In this document: positions 44,187-57,100 of the stretch, piece by piece
How the letters are laid out: every line of letters begins with the position of its first letter
Numbering within the stretch: the stretch's first letter is position 1
Origin: Cornus controversa
Lineage: Eukaryota; Streptophyta; Magnoliopsida; Cornales; Cornaceae
Direction of reading: 5' to 3'
NCBI GenBank assembly: GCA_026545225.1
Contig: CM048853.1
Coordinates: 49,215,755-49,279,754 of the forward strand
Length of the DNA: 64,000 bases
Translations under genes and position numbers: made by a program
Notes under the pieces: model-generated
Told to the model about the DNA's origin: nothing
Databases searched by the model: none
Seen by the model: only the letters and a program-made list of their open reading frames with translations

Positions 44187-44797
44187 ACGAGGAAGAAAAA
44201 TAGACCAAACTAATTAAACTTTTGGCAGCAAAAACAGTACCCAACATAGGACGATCCAACCGTTACTTGAATATCTAGTGCATAACTTCAGTCAATAAAC
44301 TTCTTTCTTCGTTTTGTCTGCGAATTTTACATTGCGTGAATCGGAATTATTCCTTCCTTTAGCTTTCAATTTTCTCTATGGTTCTTTCTGTCTGAGAATT
44401 TTACTTTGCGTGAATGCTGAATTATTCCTTTTCTTTCTTTTTGATAAGGAAATTGAATTCCCTTTGCTTCACTGGTTTATGAGATATTGAACAGGCCTAG
44501 TTCAACAATTGCATAAAGAAATTATTGATCATCACAAAACTCAGATTCAATACTCTCAAGAATTTTACTTTACGTGAAAGGAGAATTATTCTTTCTTCAT
44601 CTTTCAATTTTCTCAAGCTTGTGTTGCATAATTTACTTTGTTTGAATGGTGAATTATTCCATTTTTTGTTCGGTAAGGGAGGAATTGAATTCCTTTGCTT
44701 CACTGGCTCATAAAATATTGAGCAGAGCTCGTTAGACAGCTGCACAAAGAAATTATTGATCATCTCTCTCTCTATCTTTCTCTCTCTTCAAAAAGAA
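44187..44797 (+). promoter_or_regulatory. Duplicated upstream block of NB-LRR copy 3
   Basis: Homologous to 20128-20714 over its length, with the same internal repeat units (GAATTATTCCTT plus CAATTTTCTC; GAATTCCTTTGCTTCACTGG) and the same CT-rich leader before the ATG. The block has not decayed faster than the coding region, which suggests the third copy was duplicated together with its promoter. Confidence 0.7.
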
Positions 44798-47680
44798 ATG
44801 GCAGACTCAATTCTCTCCAACATTGTGAATGAAATCCTGAAAAAGTTGGGTTCATTTGCTGTCCAAGAAATTGGACTTGTGTGGAGTATGAAGGATGAAT
44901 TTGAAAAACTCCGAAAAAAAGTAAAAGCAATCAGCGCAGTACTTGCTGATGCTGAGGAGCAGCAAGACAAAAACCACGAGGTTGCGGACTGGCTGGAAAA
45001 TCTCAACGATGTATTATATGATGCCGATGACGTGTTCGATGACTTCTCCACCGAACTTCTCCGGCGCAAGGTTATGACTCAGAATAAAAGGCTAAAGAAG
45101 GTACGGGTGTTCTTCTCAAGCTCTAACCAACTTGCTTTTAGTTTTAAGATGACTCATGAGATTAAAGCCATTAGGGAGAGAGTAAATGAAATCGCAGAAG
45201 ATAAGGAAAAATTTCACCTAACTGAACGGCCAATAAAGAATATTAAGAGAGAGGAGACTCACTCTTTTGTTCATGCACAAAGTGTTATTGGGAGGGATGG
45301 GGATAAAACTAATGTTGTAGAAATGTTATTGAAGAGCAATGTTGAAGAGAATGTGTCAATTGTTACACTAGTTGGAATTGGGGGACTAGGAAAGACCAAA
45401 CTTGCACAACTAGTATACAATGATGAGAGGGTCGCTAAACATTTTGAACGTAAGATGTGGGTGTGTATTTCTGATGTCTTCGATGTTCAACTCATTATAG
45501 AAAAAATCATAGAGTCTGCAACTGGCGAAAAGTTTGAAAACCTTTCGATGGATAGATTGCAAGAAAAACTTAGAAAAGAAATTGATGGGAAGAAATATTT
45601 GCTTGTGTTGGACGATGTGTGGAATGAGGATCGTGAGAGATGGATAAAATTGAGAGATCTATTGCTAGGTGGCTCAAGGGGAAGTAAAATTTTAGTAACT
45701 ACTCGCAATGAATTAGTTGCTACGGTTATTGACACATTTTCCCTATATCATTTAAAAGGGTTGTCCAAGGAGGACTCGTGGTCTTTGTTTAAGCAAATGG
45801 CGTTCAAACAGGAGAAAGAGTCAAAGAATCCATGTCGAGTCACAATTGGGAAGGAAATTGTAGAGAAGTGTAAGGGAGTTCCCCTTGCCATAAGGGTTAT
45901 AGGAAGTCTACTATACTCTAAAGATACCGATGATGAATGGTTGCTTTTCAAACATAATGATATGTCGAAAATAGTTCTAGAAAAGAATGTTATTTTGCCT
46001 ATTCTAAAGTTAAGTTATGATTACCTTCCATCAAATCTGAAGAAATGTTTTGCATTTTGTTCCTTATATCTGAAAGACCAAGAAATTGGTAAGAACAAAT
46101 TAATCCAATTTTGGATTGCACAAGGATTCATTCCCTCATTGCATGAAAATCAACAACTGGAACATATAGGTGATTTGTATTTTATGGATTTACTGAGGAG
46201 GTCCTTTTTTCAAGATGTACAAAGAGATGAATGGGGTGATATAATAAGTTGCAAAATGCATGATCTTATCCACGACCTTGCAGAATCGGTGGCAAAGGTT
46301 GAGAACTCCACTTTGAATTTGGATGCAAAAAATGTTATCGAAAGAACTCGTCATGTGTTTTTGGATTTCAGTGATAATTCATCATTGGAAATTCCAAGTG
46401 ACTTGGTGAGAGCTAAAAAGTTGCGGACATTTATTTTGAAGAATGGGGAATTCAAACTAATAGGTTTAAAAATTTTTTTTTTGAAGTATTTGGAATTAGA
46501 AGAAATTGAAAATATTGTTTCAAGTTTTAAAAGGTTACGTGTGTTAGATTTGAGCCAGTCGAATATCATGACTGTATTGAATAACATACACAAGCTGAAA
46601 CATTTAAGATATCTTGATCTTAGTAATAATGCAGATATCAAGACTCTGCCAAGTTCCATGACAAAGTTGCAAAATTTGTTGATTTTGAAACTCAATAGAT
46701 TTTACCGTCTCAAAAATTTTCCCAAAGATATTAAAAATTTGATCAATCTTAGACATCTTGAGCTTGACTATTGTCATCGTTTGACTAACATGCCGCGTGG
46801 GTTGGGACAATTGACATCTCTTTTGAAATTAACAAGGTTTGTAACGGACTCAAATGGCACCGGGTTGAATGAATTGGAAAGCTTAAACAATTTAAAAGGA
46901 AGGTTACTTATTCAAATGTATGCACGTGGTAGAGACTCAAGCAGCCGCTGGTGTTTAAAAAAGGCGACAGCAACAGGAGAGGGAAGAGACTACTTGGAGG
47001 CAAAACAATACCTTAAGACGCTGGAATTATATTTTCATAGTGAGAAGGATGATGAGTTGAGGTTGAAATCCCTGCGTCCACACCCGAATCTGAAGGAGCT
47101 CAAAATAGCTTTTTATGGGGGAGTAAGTTTCCCAAGTTGGATGATGGTTCACAAAATTGGCTTATTATCATCCCTCCCAAATCTAGTCAGAGTTCATATA
47201 AGTTACAGTGACAGATGCAAACATCTTCCACTATTTGGGCAACTTCCTTCTCTCCAATTTCTGACTCTTTTTTGGATGGATTCTGTGGAGTACATAGACA
47301 ACAGTGGGAGTGGGAGTGGGAGTGGGAGTGGTGGTGAGGAGTCCCTATCTTCGTCTTTACCCTCTTCATCCAGTGGAGGAGGAGGAGCAGCAGCAGCAAT
47401 AAGAAGATCAGAACCAACACCAACATTCTTCCCATCCCTCAAACAACTCCAACTCTTTTACTTGCCTGAATTGAAGGGATGGTGGAGGAGCGAAGCAGCA
47501 GTAGAAGAAGAAGCAACAGCAAAGGCAATGGCAACGGCAACTTTACTGGACCAACACCAACATCAACAACATTTGAACAAGTCATTGCCATCATTTCCTT
47601 GTCTTTCCAAATTAACCATCGACACATGCCCTAATCTGGCATCAATGCCTATTCTGCAACCATGTCTTGAAGAACTATAA
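44798..47680 (+). CDS. CC-NB-LRR resistance protein, truncated by a nonsense codon
   Basis: 960 codons from MADSILSNIV. I chose the ATG at 44798 over an in-frame ATG at 44756 because it matches the start of the first copy and follows the same leader. The protein has a coiled coil at 1-150, P-loop GIGGLGKT at 193-200 (followed by Lys), kinase-2 LLVLDDVW at 268-275, RNBS-D CFAFCSLYLKD, an MHD motif, and LRRs from about 520. The frame stops at TAA 47678-47680, where the first copy has GAA in the same context, so a single G-to-T change is the likely cause. After it the same frame stays open for 162 more codons with family features. The product would lack only the last LRRs and C-terminal tail. 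It may be a recent pseudogene, a functional shortened receptor, or a sequencing error. Confidence 0.85.
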   Translation: MADSILSNIVNEILKKLGSFAVQEIGLVWSMKDEFEKLRKKVKAISAVLADAEEQQDKNHEVADWLENLNDVLYDADDVFDDFSTELLRRKVMTQNKRLKKVRVFFSSSNQLAFSFKMTHEIKAIRERVNEIAEDKEKFHLTERPIKNIKREETHSFVHAQSVIGRDGDKTNVVEMLLKSNVEENVSIVTLVGIGGLGKTKLAQLVYNDERVAKHFERKMWVCISDVFDVQLIIEKIIESATGEKFENLSMDRLQEKLRKEIDGKKYLLVLDDVWNEDRERWIKLRDLLLGGSRGSKILVTTRNELVATVIDTFSLYHLKGLSKEDSWSLFKQMAFKQEKESKNPCRVTIGKEIVEKCKGVPLAIRVIGSLLYSKDTDDEWLLFKHNDMSKIVLEKNVILPILKLSYDYLPSNLKKCFAFCSLYLKDQEIGKNKLIQFWIAQGFIPSLHENQQLEHIGDLYFMDLLRRSFFQDVQRDEWGDIISCKMHDLIHDLAESVAKVENSTLNLDAKNVIERTRHVFLDFSDNSSLEIPSDLVRAKKLRTFILKNGEFKLIGLKIFFLKYLELEEIENIVSSFKRLRVLDLSQSNIMTVLNNIHKLKHLRYLDLSNNADIKTLPSSMTKLQNLLILKLNRFYRLKNFPKDIKNLINLRHLELDYCHRLTNMPRGLGQLTSLLKLTRFVTDSNGTGLNELESLNNLKGRLLIQMYARGRDSSSRWCLKKATATGEGRDYLEAKQYLKTLELYFHSEKDDELRLKSLRPHPNLKELKIAFYGGVSFPSWMMVHKIGLLSSLPNLVRVHISYSDRCKHLPLFGQLPSLQFLTLFWMDSVEYIDNSGSGSGSGSGGEESLSSSLPSSSSGGGGAAAAIRRSEPTPTFFPSLKQLQLFYLPELKGWWRSEAAVEEEATAKAMATATLLDQHQHQQHLNKSLPSFPCLSKLTIDTCPNLASMPILQPCLEEL

Positions 47681-48169
47681 CTGAATGGCGTCAGCAAGAA
47701 GGTAGTAGAAGAAGAGTTAATGATGGCTAGGGTGTCCCCAACCCCCTCGACAATCTCTACAACCACTAGGACAGAAACCGTGGCAATCTCTTCATCTTCT
47801 AATTCGCTTCTTCCTCTTTCCAATTTAAAGTCTCTGTCTATCGAAAGTATTCCAGAGTTGGTAGAATCTCTTCCTGTGGGGCTTCGACATCTTACCACTC
47901 TTCGAACTCTAAGCATTCGGAAGTGTGAGAATTTGATGGCTTTACCGGAGTGGATAGCCAACATCGCATCACTTGAACGACTTGACATTTTTTATTGTCC
48001 CAAATTGACATCACTGCCGGATGGAATGCGTCAGCTCACTGCACTACAACACCTCACAATTACAGGATGCGCCGACGTGTTATATGATAGATGCCAGAAA
48101 GAAACAGGAAGGGAAGATTGGCCAAAGATTGCTCACATCCCAAATCTTCATATTTCACCACCTCTGTGA
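47681..48169 (+). pseudogene. C-terminal LRR remnant of NB-LRR copy 3
   Basis: In frame with the preceding gene and open for 162 codons to a natural TGA. It holds LRR units (LRTLSIRKCENLMALPEWIA; LERLDIFYCPKLTSLPDGMR) and the RGA-type end DWPKIAHIP. It is longer than the corresponding part of the intact gene by one LRR (PKLTSLPDGMRQLTALQHLT), while lacking that gene's SIKDDDMQFLQGLRNLTDL unit. Confidence 0.85.
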
Positions 48170-50390
48170 CATAAAAGGTAAATCCATCCTTTCTTATCTC
48201 AATTTTTTTGAAGACGCCATCATATTCTTCTCTCTTCCTGCTCATTGTCATCTCTTTATTTAAGTTCACTTCATCTTTTTATGGGACAGCTACACACCAA
48301 TCACTGCTAGAAATAAACAAGATTAGTTCCACATTTTATTTTACATATTCCAACTACAAACTAGTAATTATCCTTTCTTGTATTTCTTAATTTCTTCTTC
48401 CTTTGTTTTTTCTATTTTTTATTCTACACTCTTTAACATATTTTTTTAATAGAAATATATTATACCTCATTTTCTTTAGGTGTCTCTGTAAAGCAGGGAT
48501 ATTAAATCCAGAGGAGGAATATAAGCAGTGAACGTAAGTATAGCAGTGGAGACAAGCTATTCCCAAGGCAATAGCAAACAAGTATAAGATTATCAAATTA
48601 CTGGTAAGTCACTTTATCGATGAACACATTATTTTGAATTATGCTTTACAACTATTTTTTTTGGGTCGTCTAGCCCATGAGCCTTCCCCTTATGGGAGAA
48701 ATGATTGAACAACCTTGTGCCCCCTCTTTGTGTGCTTATGTGATTGATTTTCCTAGTTCTCAAGCTATACTTTTAATATTTTGAGTGTTATGTCCGTTCA
48801 GCCCATCAGACAAAGGTAAAATTCTATCTTTTTCTTCTATCTTCTTGTTCATTTTTGCTCTCCTTTTTTTAAGTTCAATTGATTTTTATTTATTCATTAT
48901 TTATTTTATTTTTTTATGGGACAATTACACAAGACTTGGTGGACGAATCATTTCTAGAAACAGACACGATTGCACATTTCATTATACGAATTGCAATACA
49001 AGTTAGTAATTATCCTCTCTTGTATTTCTTTCTTTCTTTCGTTCTTCTTTTCTTTTCTTTTAGAAACGAGATGATACTATTGAAATTGTCCTTTACCATT
49101 ATCTTATTTTCCCTTTTTTACCTTATTAGGAAATATCGATTTTCATTTTGTGCTTGTGTCGAATTAAAATGCCCATGATCTTTTAGCTACATTGAGCAAC
49201 TCAAAATTAGTTGATCATCCAACTTCAATCACAATTCACATGGATCTTTAACGCAGGGTGGAAGCAGCCAATTGGGCGATTACAAAAATCAGCGGCCATT
49301 AGCAGCCACGAAGCAATTGGCCAAGGCAGTATGGATGAGTATTCATAGTCTAGACAAGATTTCGTGTAATGGAGATGAGTTAGGAGAAAGAATCCTAGCA
49401 ACCATTAGCATCCAAAACGAAAGTATGGCTAGTCAAGAACACGGGAATGTTATTTTTGGAGCTCGAATGTTCACAGGTATGCTCTCACCAACATTTCCTT
49501 GTTCTTTTATTCACATGGTGCACTGAAACTCTAGATTTTGCTAATGGTAAAAATAATCCTTAAATTGCCTTCAACTTTTTATTGTCATTTGACAATTTTA
49601 GTGCTCTTTCACATGGTGTTCCATAAGTTAGGTCTCAATTCATGTTCCCTTCTTGTGTGCTAATGCAATTTGCTATGGACAGTTTTTAGAACAAGTTACT
49701 TGATGATGAATACCCTGCGTGACTTGATAGGCCAACACCATGTTAAGGAAAAGATTACATCAATTGGCCTCCCATGAGATTGCAGTTGTGAACATGGATG
49801 TTTCAACTATGAGACTCGAGATACAAGAGGGCCAATTTCCCACCATCAAGCAGTGTCCAGCCAAGGTTCTCTACAACTCTCTCAATCCTTTTATCAAATA
49901 ACTGATTATTCCATCAAAACTGTTGCATGAAAAGAATCATCCTTGACATTCTGTTGCAATCGATGCATGGGAAGAAACTGTCTTTCCTCTTTATTGCTGT
50001 GTATATGACACATAGTGAGTGTTGAGATACACGCGATGTTTACTTGTTTACTTCACAATTTGTTGCAGGAAAGGAGATCATACCTCAACCAGATGAAACA
50101 CTGCTAGAAACAATGGTTGGAAAACAGCTGATTAAAAAAACAGCATGTGCTCTGTGACAGAGTAGCACATACTTGAGCTTACACTACGAGCTCAAGGGAG
50201 AGATGCAAAACTTTCAAGAGAGAGTTCGTCAAATCAACCACACTGCATCGTCAAAATTACGGAAGACCAGTATGGTAGATAATCTGCAAGTGTATTTAGT
50301 GTAAATATTTCTCACTATTTTTGTTTATTGATTAACAAAATTTTAAGATAAAATAGAAAAACTGAAACATTCTTACAATTATTCTGGCCA
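48170..50390. repeat. 3' flank of NB-LRR copy 3: modules shared with 29555-33340
   Basis: Carries the same set of modules as the flank of the intact gene but in the order ATGAGCCTTCCCCTT module (48676), GACGAATCAT module (48940), CATAGTCTAGACAA module (49340) and the last-exon-like module (50070-50300). Some parts, including the coding-like stretch at 49272, are better preserved here. Confidence 0.65.
49272..50155 (+). pseudogene. Unidentified coding-like fragments in the NB-LRR flank
   Basis: The frame from 49272 reads smoothly up to a potential donor at about 49476 (phrases SIHSLDKISCNGDELGERIL and IQNESMASQEHGNVIFGARM). A second coding-like patch at about 50070-50155, after an acceptor TTGCAG, reads EIIPQPDETLLETMVGKQ before a stop. 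A third at about 50200-50304 reads QNFQERVRQINHTASSKLRK. The composition is protein-like, but I do not recognise a family. The equivalent patches at 30420-31000 and 32690-32800 are broken. Most likely a captured gene fragment that spread with the cluster. Confidence 0.35.
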
Positions 50391-51146
50391 CTCATGTGGA
50401 GGGGTGCTTTGCACAGGTCTCGGGGATTAGTAGAGAGAAAGCCCTAGATACCCCCAATTCTGGAAAAAAACAAAAAAAAAGTCCACGAAAAGCATACAAT
50501 TTTTTCAAGTACAAGATATATCTCCCATATTCCGCTCCTTTCAAAATCTTGACGTAAGGTAAAAAAAAAATGTATACAAAAGCTGATTAGGGCAGATAGA
50601 AACGCACACTACATTTATAGTCACTCATTTTACATATACCTTCAACAAGAACTGTTTCCTAGTGTGATAGCAATCAAAAATTCAACCTACTCAGTCCTGT
50701 CAAGCAAAGAAAATATAAAGCGGAAGAAGGTTAGGTTTTTTTTGTTTTGTTTGGTCAGAAGGTTCAGAAATCTAAACCATACCTAGTAGGTGTTGCAAAG
50801 AATCTAGTTATCACGAGATTAATCATATATAGCACCTGATTTCCACATATGAAACTGCCAAGAAATAAGAGCTTGCTGCATTGTAAGGCTTGACCATTGG
50901 TACATTAGAGCTTTTGGTCCTAACATATAAATTCTCAAGCCTTTTGACCCCAAACCTCACCGTGTCAACTCGGATGAAAACAATACGATGGTTGCACTGG
51001 TCAGCAATCTGAGTAGCAAGGGCTTGACTCGAACTTGGTTTCTCCCTCAATGGCATCAGATGATACAGAATTACAGATGCAACGGCCCTGTCATCATTAT
51101 GGGTTTCTCAGTAGTAGAGAACTCCAGATGAGCACTCTCAATCAAA
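50391..51146 (-). other. Downstream region/3' UTR of Aquarius
   Basis: Adjacent to the Aquarius stop. The minus-strand frame 50823-51056 is fairly protein-like (IVFIRVDTVRFGVKRLENLY) but has no splice link I can support and no known family. It could be 3' UTR or a gene fragment. Confidence 0.3.
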
Positions 51147-54100
51147 TTACTCCTCCATCTTGTCTTCTGCATTCGGACTGCCTTCAAGTGCCACGCTGTT
51201 TTTGTCATCCACAAGGACTGACTCCTTTATTTCCTCATTTGGATGGCTCTCAAGTGGCACATCTCCATTTTGATTGACTAGAGTTTCCATCTGAGTAGGT
51301 TCGGCTGACTTGTTTTCGGGTGGCACCTCCTCATGTACATCATTTACAAGGGCACCATTAACAGTGTCCCCAGCAACTTGTCCCGGATAAGCTGAAAACT
51401 GATCATACTGATGGCCCGTCAATCGTGCCTGACAAGAAGAATAAAATGCGCCAACGTCAGAATTCAGTAAATCATGCAAATTGAAGCTAACTCAGTATGA
51501 GAGAGGGCAAGGGATGGGAAATGAGAAAGCCTTGGACCTCATGAAAAGGCCAGGCCAGACTTGGGCTTGAGATTTGCTAAATTTGAGAAGGCATAGCCTA
51601 CAGAGTCTAATATAATTTAGTTGGGCAACACACAGACCAGTCTTTTACCCCTTACCTCTATGGAACACAGAGTAACATATATTAATAGCGAAACTAAAAA
51701 GAAATAAGAATAGAGAAACCTAATTATTAGAAGATACATGCATAGCAACTTGTCAACCCCCAAATAGAGTATGAAAGAGCCCTGCAGCAACAGATTCTAT
51801 CCCTAATAACAACTATAACAAGCCATGGAAAATAATAACACGTCTCAAAGAGAAGAAACGCCTAGTGTCCAAGAGTATCCAAATATCAAAGGAAATGCCT
51901 TAGAAGAATGAAGACAAAAATGTGAAAAAGCAAAGGTGAATGATTTGTAAGCTATGTACTTTGATAGGGAAATCCATGATTTGTAAGCTATGTACTTTGA
52001 TTGGGAAATGCATCTAAAGCACACAAATGATTAAAGGAGAATGATTTGTAGAATATGAACTTTGATTGGGAAATACACTTCAGTAAATCTGTAAGCTATG
52101 TACCTTGATTGGTAAATAAATTTAAACCAAACAAAGCTAATCAAACACTGGCTCTCCATGTGCAGGAGAATGAGAAGTCTGAGGCTGCAAAAAGGAATTC
52201 AAAAAAAGCCAAGCGACAATGATATACCTCACCTACCTTTTCTTTGTTATTTTTAACGAAGGAAGGAGCTTAACTACCTTTTTCTCATAAAAGGTGATTC
52301 TGGTTCTAGGAGAGAGTATTGAGACTAATTAGTCTAATTACCAGGGGACATGGGAAGAAGAAATGAGGGGGGAAATAAAGAGGCAAATGCAAAAATAACA
52401 ACGAGCTTACTATGTTGATCAATAAAAATAATCCACAAAATGGAATGGTGTTTAAATCACAAATCCTGAAAGGCTCAAATGCCATCAAACATGGGTGTTA
52501 CATCCCACTTGTTTGATCAATATACCAAAGTACTAAACCAAAGGGCAGCCCCCGAGATCTATTGAATACAAAGAGCTAAAAGTGTCCTGTCTGAGCCCCA
52601 GTCCAAGCTAAGCACACCTTTCAGCCCACTGGTAAATACTAACTGCTGGCGAACAGTAAGAGTTTCTCCCAGCACCATTGAAATCAAGAATCAACAAAGC
52701 ATAACACGATAGCAACTAGAGAAAAGCTAATTTCAATATCTAAAAGAGAAGACAGGATACCTGATACACCTGACTTATTTTATAATTGACAATGCTAGCC
52801 ATCTCTTCAATGCCACTAACGAGTGCAATTGGTTCAATCTCTTCAACATGACGATGTGTAAATGGTGTGACCTCATTCAAATTTAGGGCAAGACAATCAG
52901 GTCTCTGTAGCAGGAGTTGAAATGTAGGCTGCAGTTCGTAGCATTGTTCAAACAAAGAACGACGACAAAAAACATAAAGCCCCAGTCGAGCACGAGACAT
53001 GGCAACAACCAATCTTCTAACATCACGAAGATGGCCCACAAAGCGAGTACGCACAAGAGACAGTAAAATAAAATCATTTTGCTGACCTTGAAACTTATCA
53101 ACTGTGGCAACCTACAAATCAAACATCAACAAAAGAAAATTTTACATGATTATGGTAACAAAGAACAAAATTTAGAAAGAATGCATAAATCAGGAAGCCT
53201 ACACATTCTACTGTCCTGCATAATGCATAGGTCAAAAAAAAAAAAAATCATGACACCATCTGTCTGATGGATCCCACCTGAGTTCATCTTTGGCCTTCTT
53301 CAAAGACATCAGTGGAATTTTTCATTCTGACCTAGATAGTATCCATTTTTGACATTCCATAACATTAATCCTATAGATGATCATCTAACCAGGTCAAAAA
53401 TGTATCGAGGAGATCCCACGTGCATGACCATCATTTAGCATATTCGAATGAAGTTTCTGAAATTTTTACAGAATTTTTTGGGAAGATTTTAAAGTGTGGT
53501 CATTACAACCAAAAGCAGAATTTAATGTGTAAAGAGGATAATCATCTTAACATATCTTACCTTGTTTGGTGGACCAATGAAGTCATATGGGACACACCTT
53601 CTGCTAATAACATCACGGATCAGAAGTTTCTGTCCATTATAAGTTGTCAAGATGGATATCTTATTTGCAGGGTACCCCAACAAACGCATGTATATATAGA
53701 CACTGACAATATATTCAGCCTCCCCTTCATTTTGATAGAACCAAGGAGACGGGGCAGTCTCACCTCTCCCATGGTAATCGGGAACATCCACCAACTGATA
53801 GTCATAGGAGAATCCAGCATTTGCTCTATGGAAGATAGATCCTTCCTTTACATATGGAAGGTCCCCGAGATCTCTGTACCTCCAGTTGTAAAGTCTGGCT
53901 ATACTTGGCCTGGCTCTACCCTGGGCATTGAGCTCAATGTAAGGAATTCCCAAGCGAACAAACCTTGTGAATAGGCTCTGATCCATGTGACTGTATTTCT
54001 GGAAAGCCATATTCTTCACAACAGGAGGCAACTGGTGATGATCACCAATTAATATGCAGCGTTTAAGCCGAGCATAGCCATCTTCCTGTCTTTGGAGTAA

Positions 54101-57100
54101 CATTGGGATGAAAGTTTCAATCTCCAAAATTTGAGCACTTTCTTCCATTAACAAGTTGTCATACTTGAATCCTACCTGAAGAAAATCCTTCCTTTTTAGA
54201 GCTGCATGGGTGCAAGTCATTGCAACAATCTTTGCCTGTTTAGTCATTAGGTAATTTGATCGATCAACCGTCGATTTGAGCAATTCAAATGCCCTACACT
54301 CTTCAAGCTCTTGGAACATAGTTTTAAGATGACGAAAGCAGCCCTTGGCTGCTCGCATATCTTTCTCAAAGGACTGGCCCATAAAAACTGGCTGAGATGT
54401 GTTAGAAAAGAACTCCTTAAAGGGAAAACGGTCCTGAACAAAAGTTGGTTTATCTTGATTCTCAGCACAAGCAGCTAAGAATTGCTCCCATCGCGAGTAA
54501 ACATGAAGCAACCAAAAGTACCCAGCAGTTTCACAAGTATAACCTACATCCTCAGGCAGTTGGAGAGATCTTGCAAGCCTCTCTACTTCACCAAGCAGTT
54601 CTAACCGTCGAACGAGCATTGCATTCACTCGGCCCTGACGGCTGAAGTCGAGATCAGTGGCTAGCTCTTGTTCCCCTTGGCCAAGCCGAAGAAGATAGCG
54701 AGCAGGAACATCCCTCTGTCACAGTGAGAAATGACATACATTTAGAAAATATGCCACCACAAATCAACAAATACATGTTACAAACATGATTACTGGAGAT
54801 GATTTACACACAAAAAAAGAGCAGGAAAAAGAAAGGAAAAAAAGGAAAAACTCATACCTGCATTATCTTCTCAAAAAGGTCATTCAAAGCCTGATTTGAA
54901 TGAGTAATTATTAATGTTCTCTGAGAAGGACAATTATGATAAAGTACATTCAAGACTTGCACAGCTGTATCAGTCTTTCCTGTACCAGGTGGACCCACAA
55001 CCATAGTCAATCCTGGCTGAATACCAGAGATGATTGCTCCAATCTGTATTGTGGGAAAATTGAAAGGTATTTAGTCAAAATTTCACGGGTCAAAAATAGC
55101 ACTACTATCATTTAATTTCCATGCAGAATAGAATTTTACATTCACAACCCATAAAGATTGAGTTTGCAAACAAATGTCAACTGGTGATATTGAATTAAAA
55201 TCTAACAAAAGAGTCCAAGTAAAAATGAACTATGGCAAGAAAAAATATCAAAAACAAAAATAAAATGAATTAAAATCATATACTTCTGATTTGACATACC
55301 AATCTGATGATATTAAAATTTGTGAGTGTATGTTAATATTAAAGTATATAACTTAAGAATGATCCAATAACTACGGCAAGGTAATAAAACTATTACAGTA
55401 CTCAAACGTATTCATCCCCAGAAGTCAGTACTGCATTCCCATCCAAATATTACTGGTGAACACAGAAATAACAACGCACAACTTTCTGGTTGCATAAAAC
55501 TAGTAGTTCATTATTAAGATTGTCAAAATTAAGATAAACAGCTACCTATGAAACATGAGTCTAAAGAAGCCATGCCTTTGTAGTATACTCGTGAAATACT
55601 CGAAACACTAAATATTCGAAACATATCCATAATTTGTTGATTTTTTCAGTTTCGAAAATGCACCCAATACTTGTAGGATACTTCAAAACACTCTAATATT
55701 GACAGACAGCGTATACAGGATTGTAGTATAATCGAAGGGAAAAACATTACAAGGGTTTCAAAACTATGGACTATGTTTAAGAGAAGAACTTAAGATATAA
55801 TGAGGATCAGTCGTGTTGGATTTAGTCATAAGAGCATTTCCATGCAACACAACCTTCGGTCACTCATTTGGACTTTTAGAATTTTAATTAAAATCTATAA
55901 ACTTAAATAAACAAATGATTATATATAACGACAAACAATCCTTTTAAATTTATATAGACATCTATACACATATATAGATTACAAAAATGTGTTTATAGAT
56001 ATACATTACTGTCACTGTATTTGTAACAATATTGTGTCAATGTTCTAATCTCATAGCACTTCCCGTGCTACATAGGCAACTATAAGCATGCACACAAGCA
56101 ACCGATAATACTCATCAACTAAGACAGACTTTTAAATAAAGTGTGGCTATGCAAATTTTGTCCCAAAAAGATTATATTGCAACTATTTTCACATATTTCC
56201 CTTCAATTAGACAATTCTCTTGTATTTTTGACAATTTAGTGCAGGAATTGACTAAAAAAGTTACTAATTTATGTTTGGCAATTAAGTGCAGCACATGTGA
56301 CAAAATGGCTACTACTGAGCGCTATAAGGGACCACAACTTGGTGAAAACGTTAGGCTATTCAACTCAACAAAACCTTGTCTCAAGTATTTGTTGCAAGGA
56401 TACATGAGAGGTTTAAATCAATGCAAATAGATGGATCCTTTTTTTTGGCCTCAGAAGATGATGTAATTGGAGTGGAACATTTATTAGCGGAACCTAAATG
56501 CAATGACTTAGGAGACAGTTTTGTAGGTTTTGATACATCCAGTACACAAACTTGCTTCTATTGAAGAACTTTCAGCTCTTCAGCCTGCCTATATAAAGAT
56601 TGAGAGTGGTAATAATCTTATCGACTTGTAATTGGCACTCAAAGTTGTGGAGCTGGTCGTCTTTCATATTGATCCATTGAAGCAGCATGTCGGGCTTTGA
56701 TCCCCTCAAGTACATCTTTAAAAAGCCATCGCTGACAGGCCGTATATCCTGAGTAATTGGATTTCAACCTCGACAGGCAAGACTACTTCCATTCCGTATA
56801 CAAGTGAGTACGAAGTGGCTCTGGTTAATGTACGAATGGAAGTGAGAAAGGCCATGAGTGCCAAGGGGAGTTTTTCATGCCAATCTTTGTAAGTGATCGC
56901 ATTCATTCGAAAGTTTTCCTTAAATCAGGAAAAGGCTGCCGCATCAAAAAAATGGGATGTTGAACTACCCGTCTATAGTCCTGTTCACCTTAGCCATACC
57001 CTCAAAAAAGGGGAACACCACTTCCTGTCCGACTTGCAAGTGTGAAGCATGCCACCAGCATTCATCCTGAGCCAGGATCGAACTCTCCATGAGAGGTGCA

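Noticed and set aside
44756..44797. Upstream in-frame ATG for NB-LRR copy 3 that would add 14 residues
   Set aside because: It lies in the CT-rich leader. The first copy starts at the MADSILSN methionine in the same context, so the extension is unlikely to be real.
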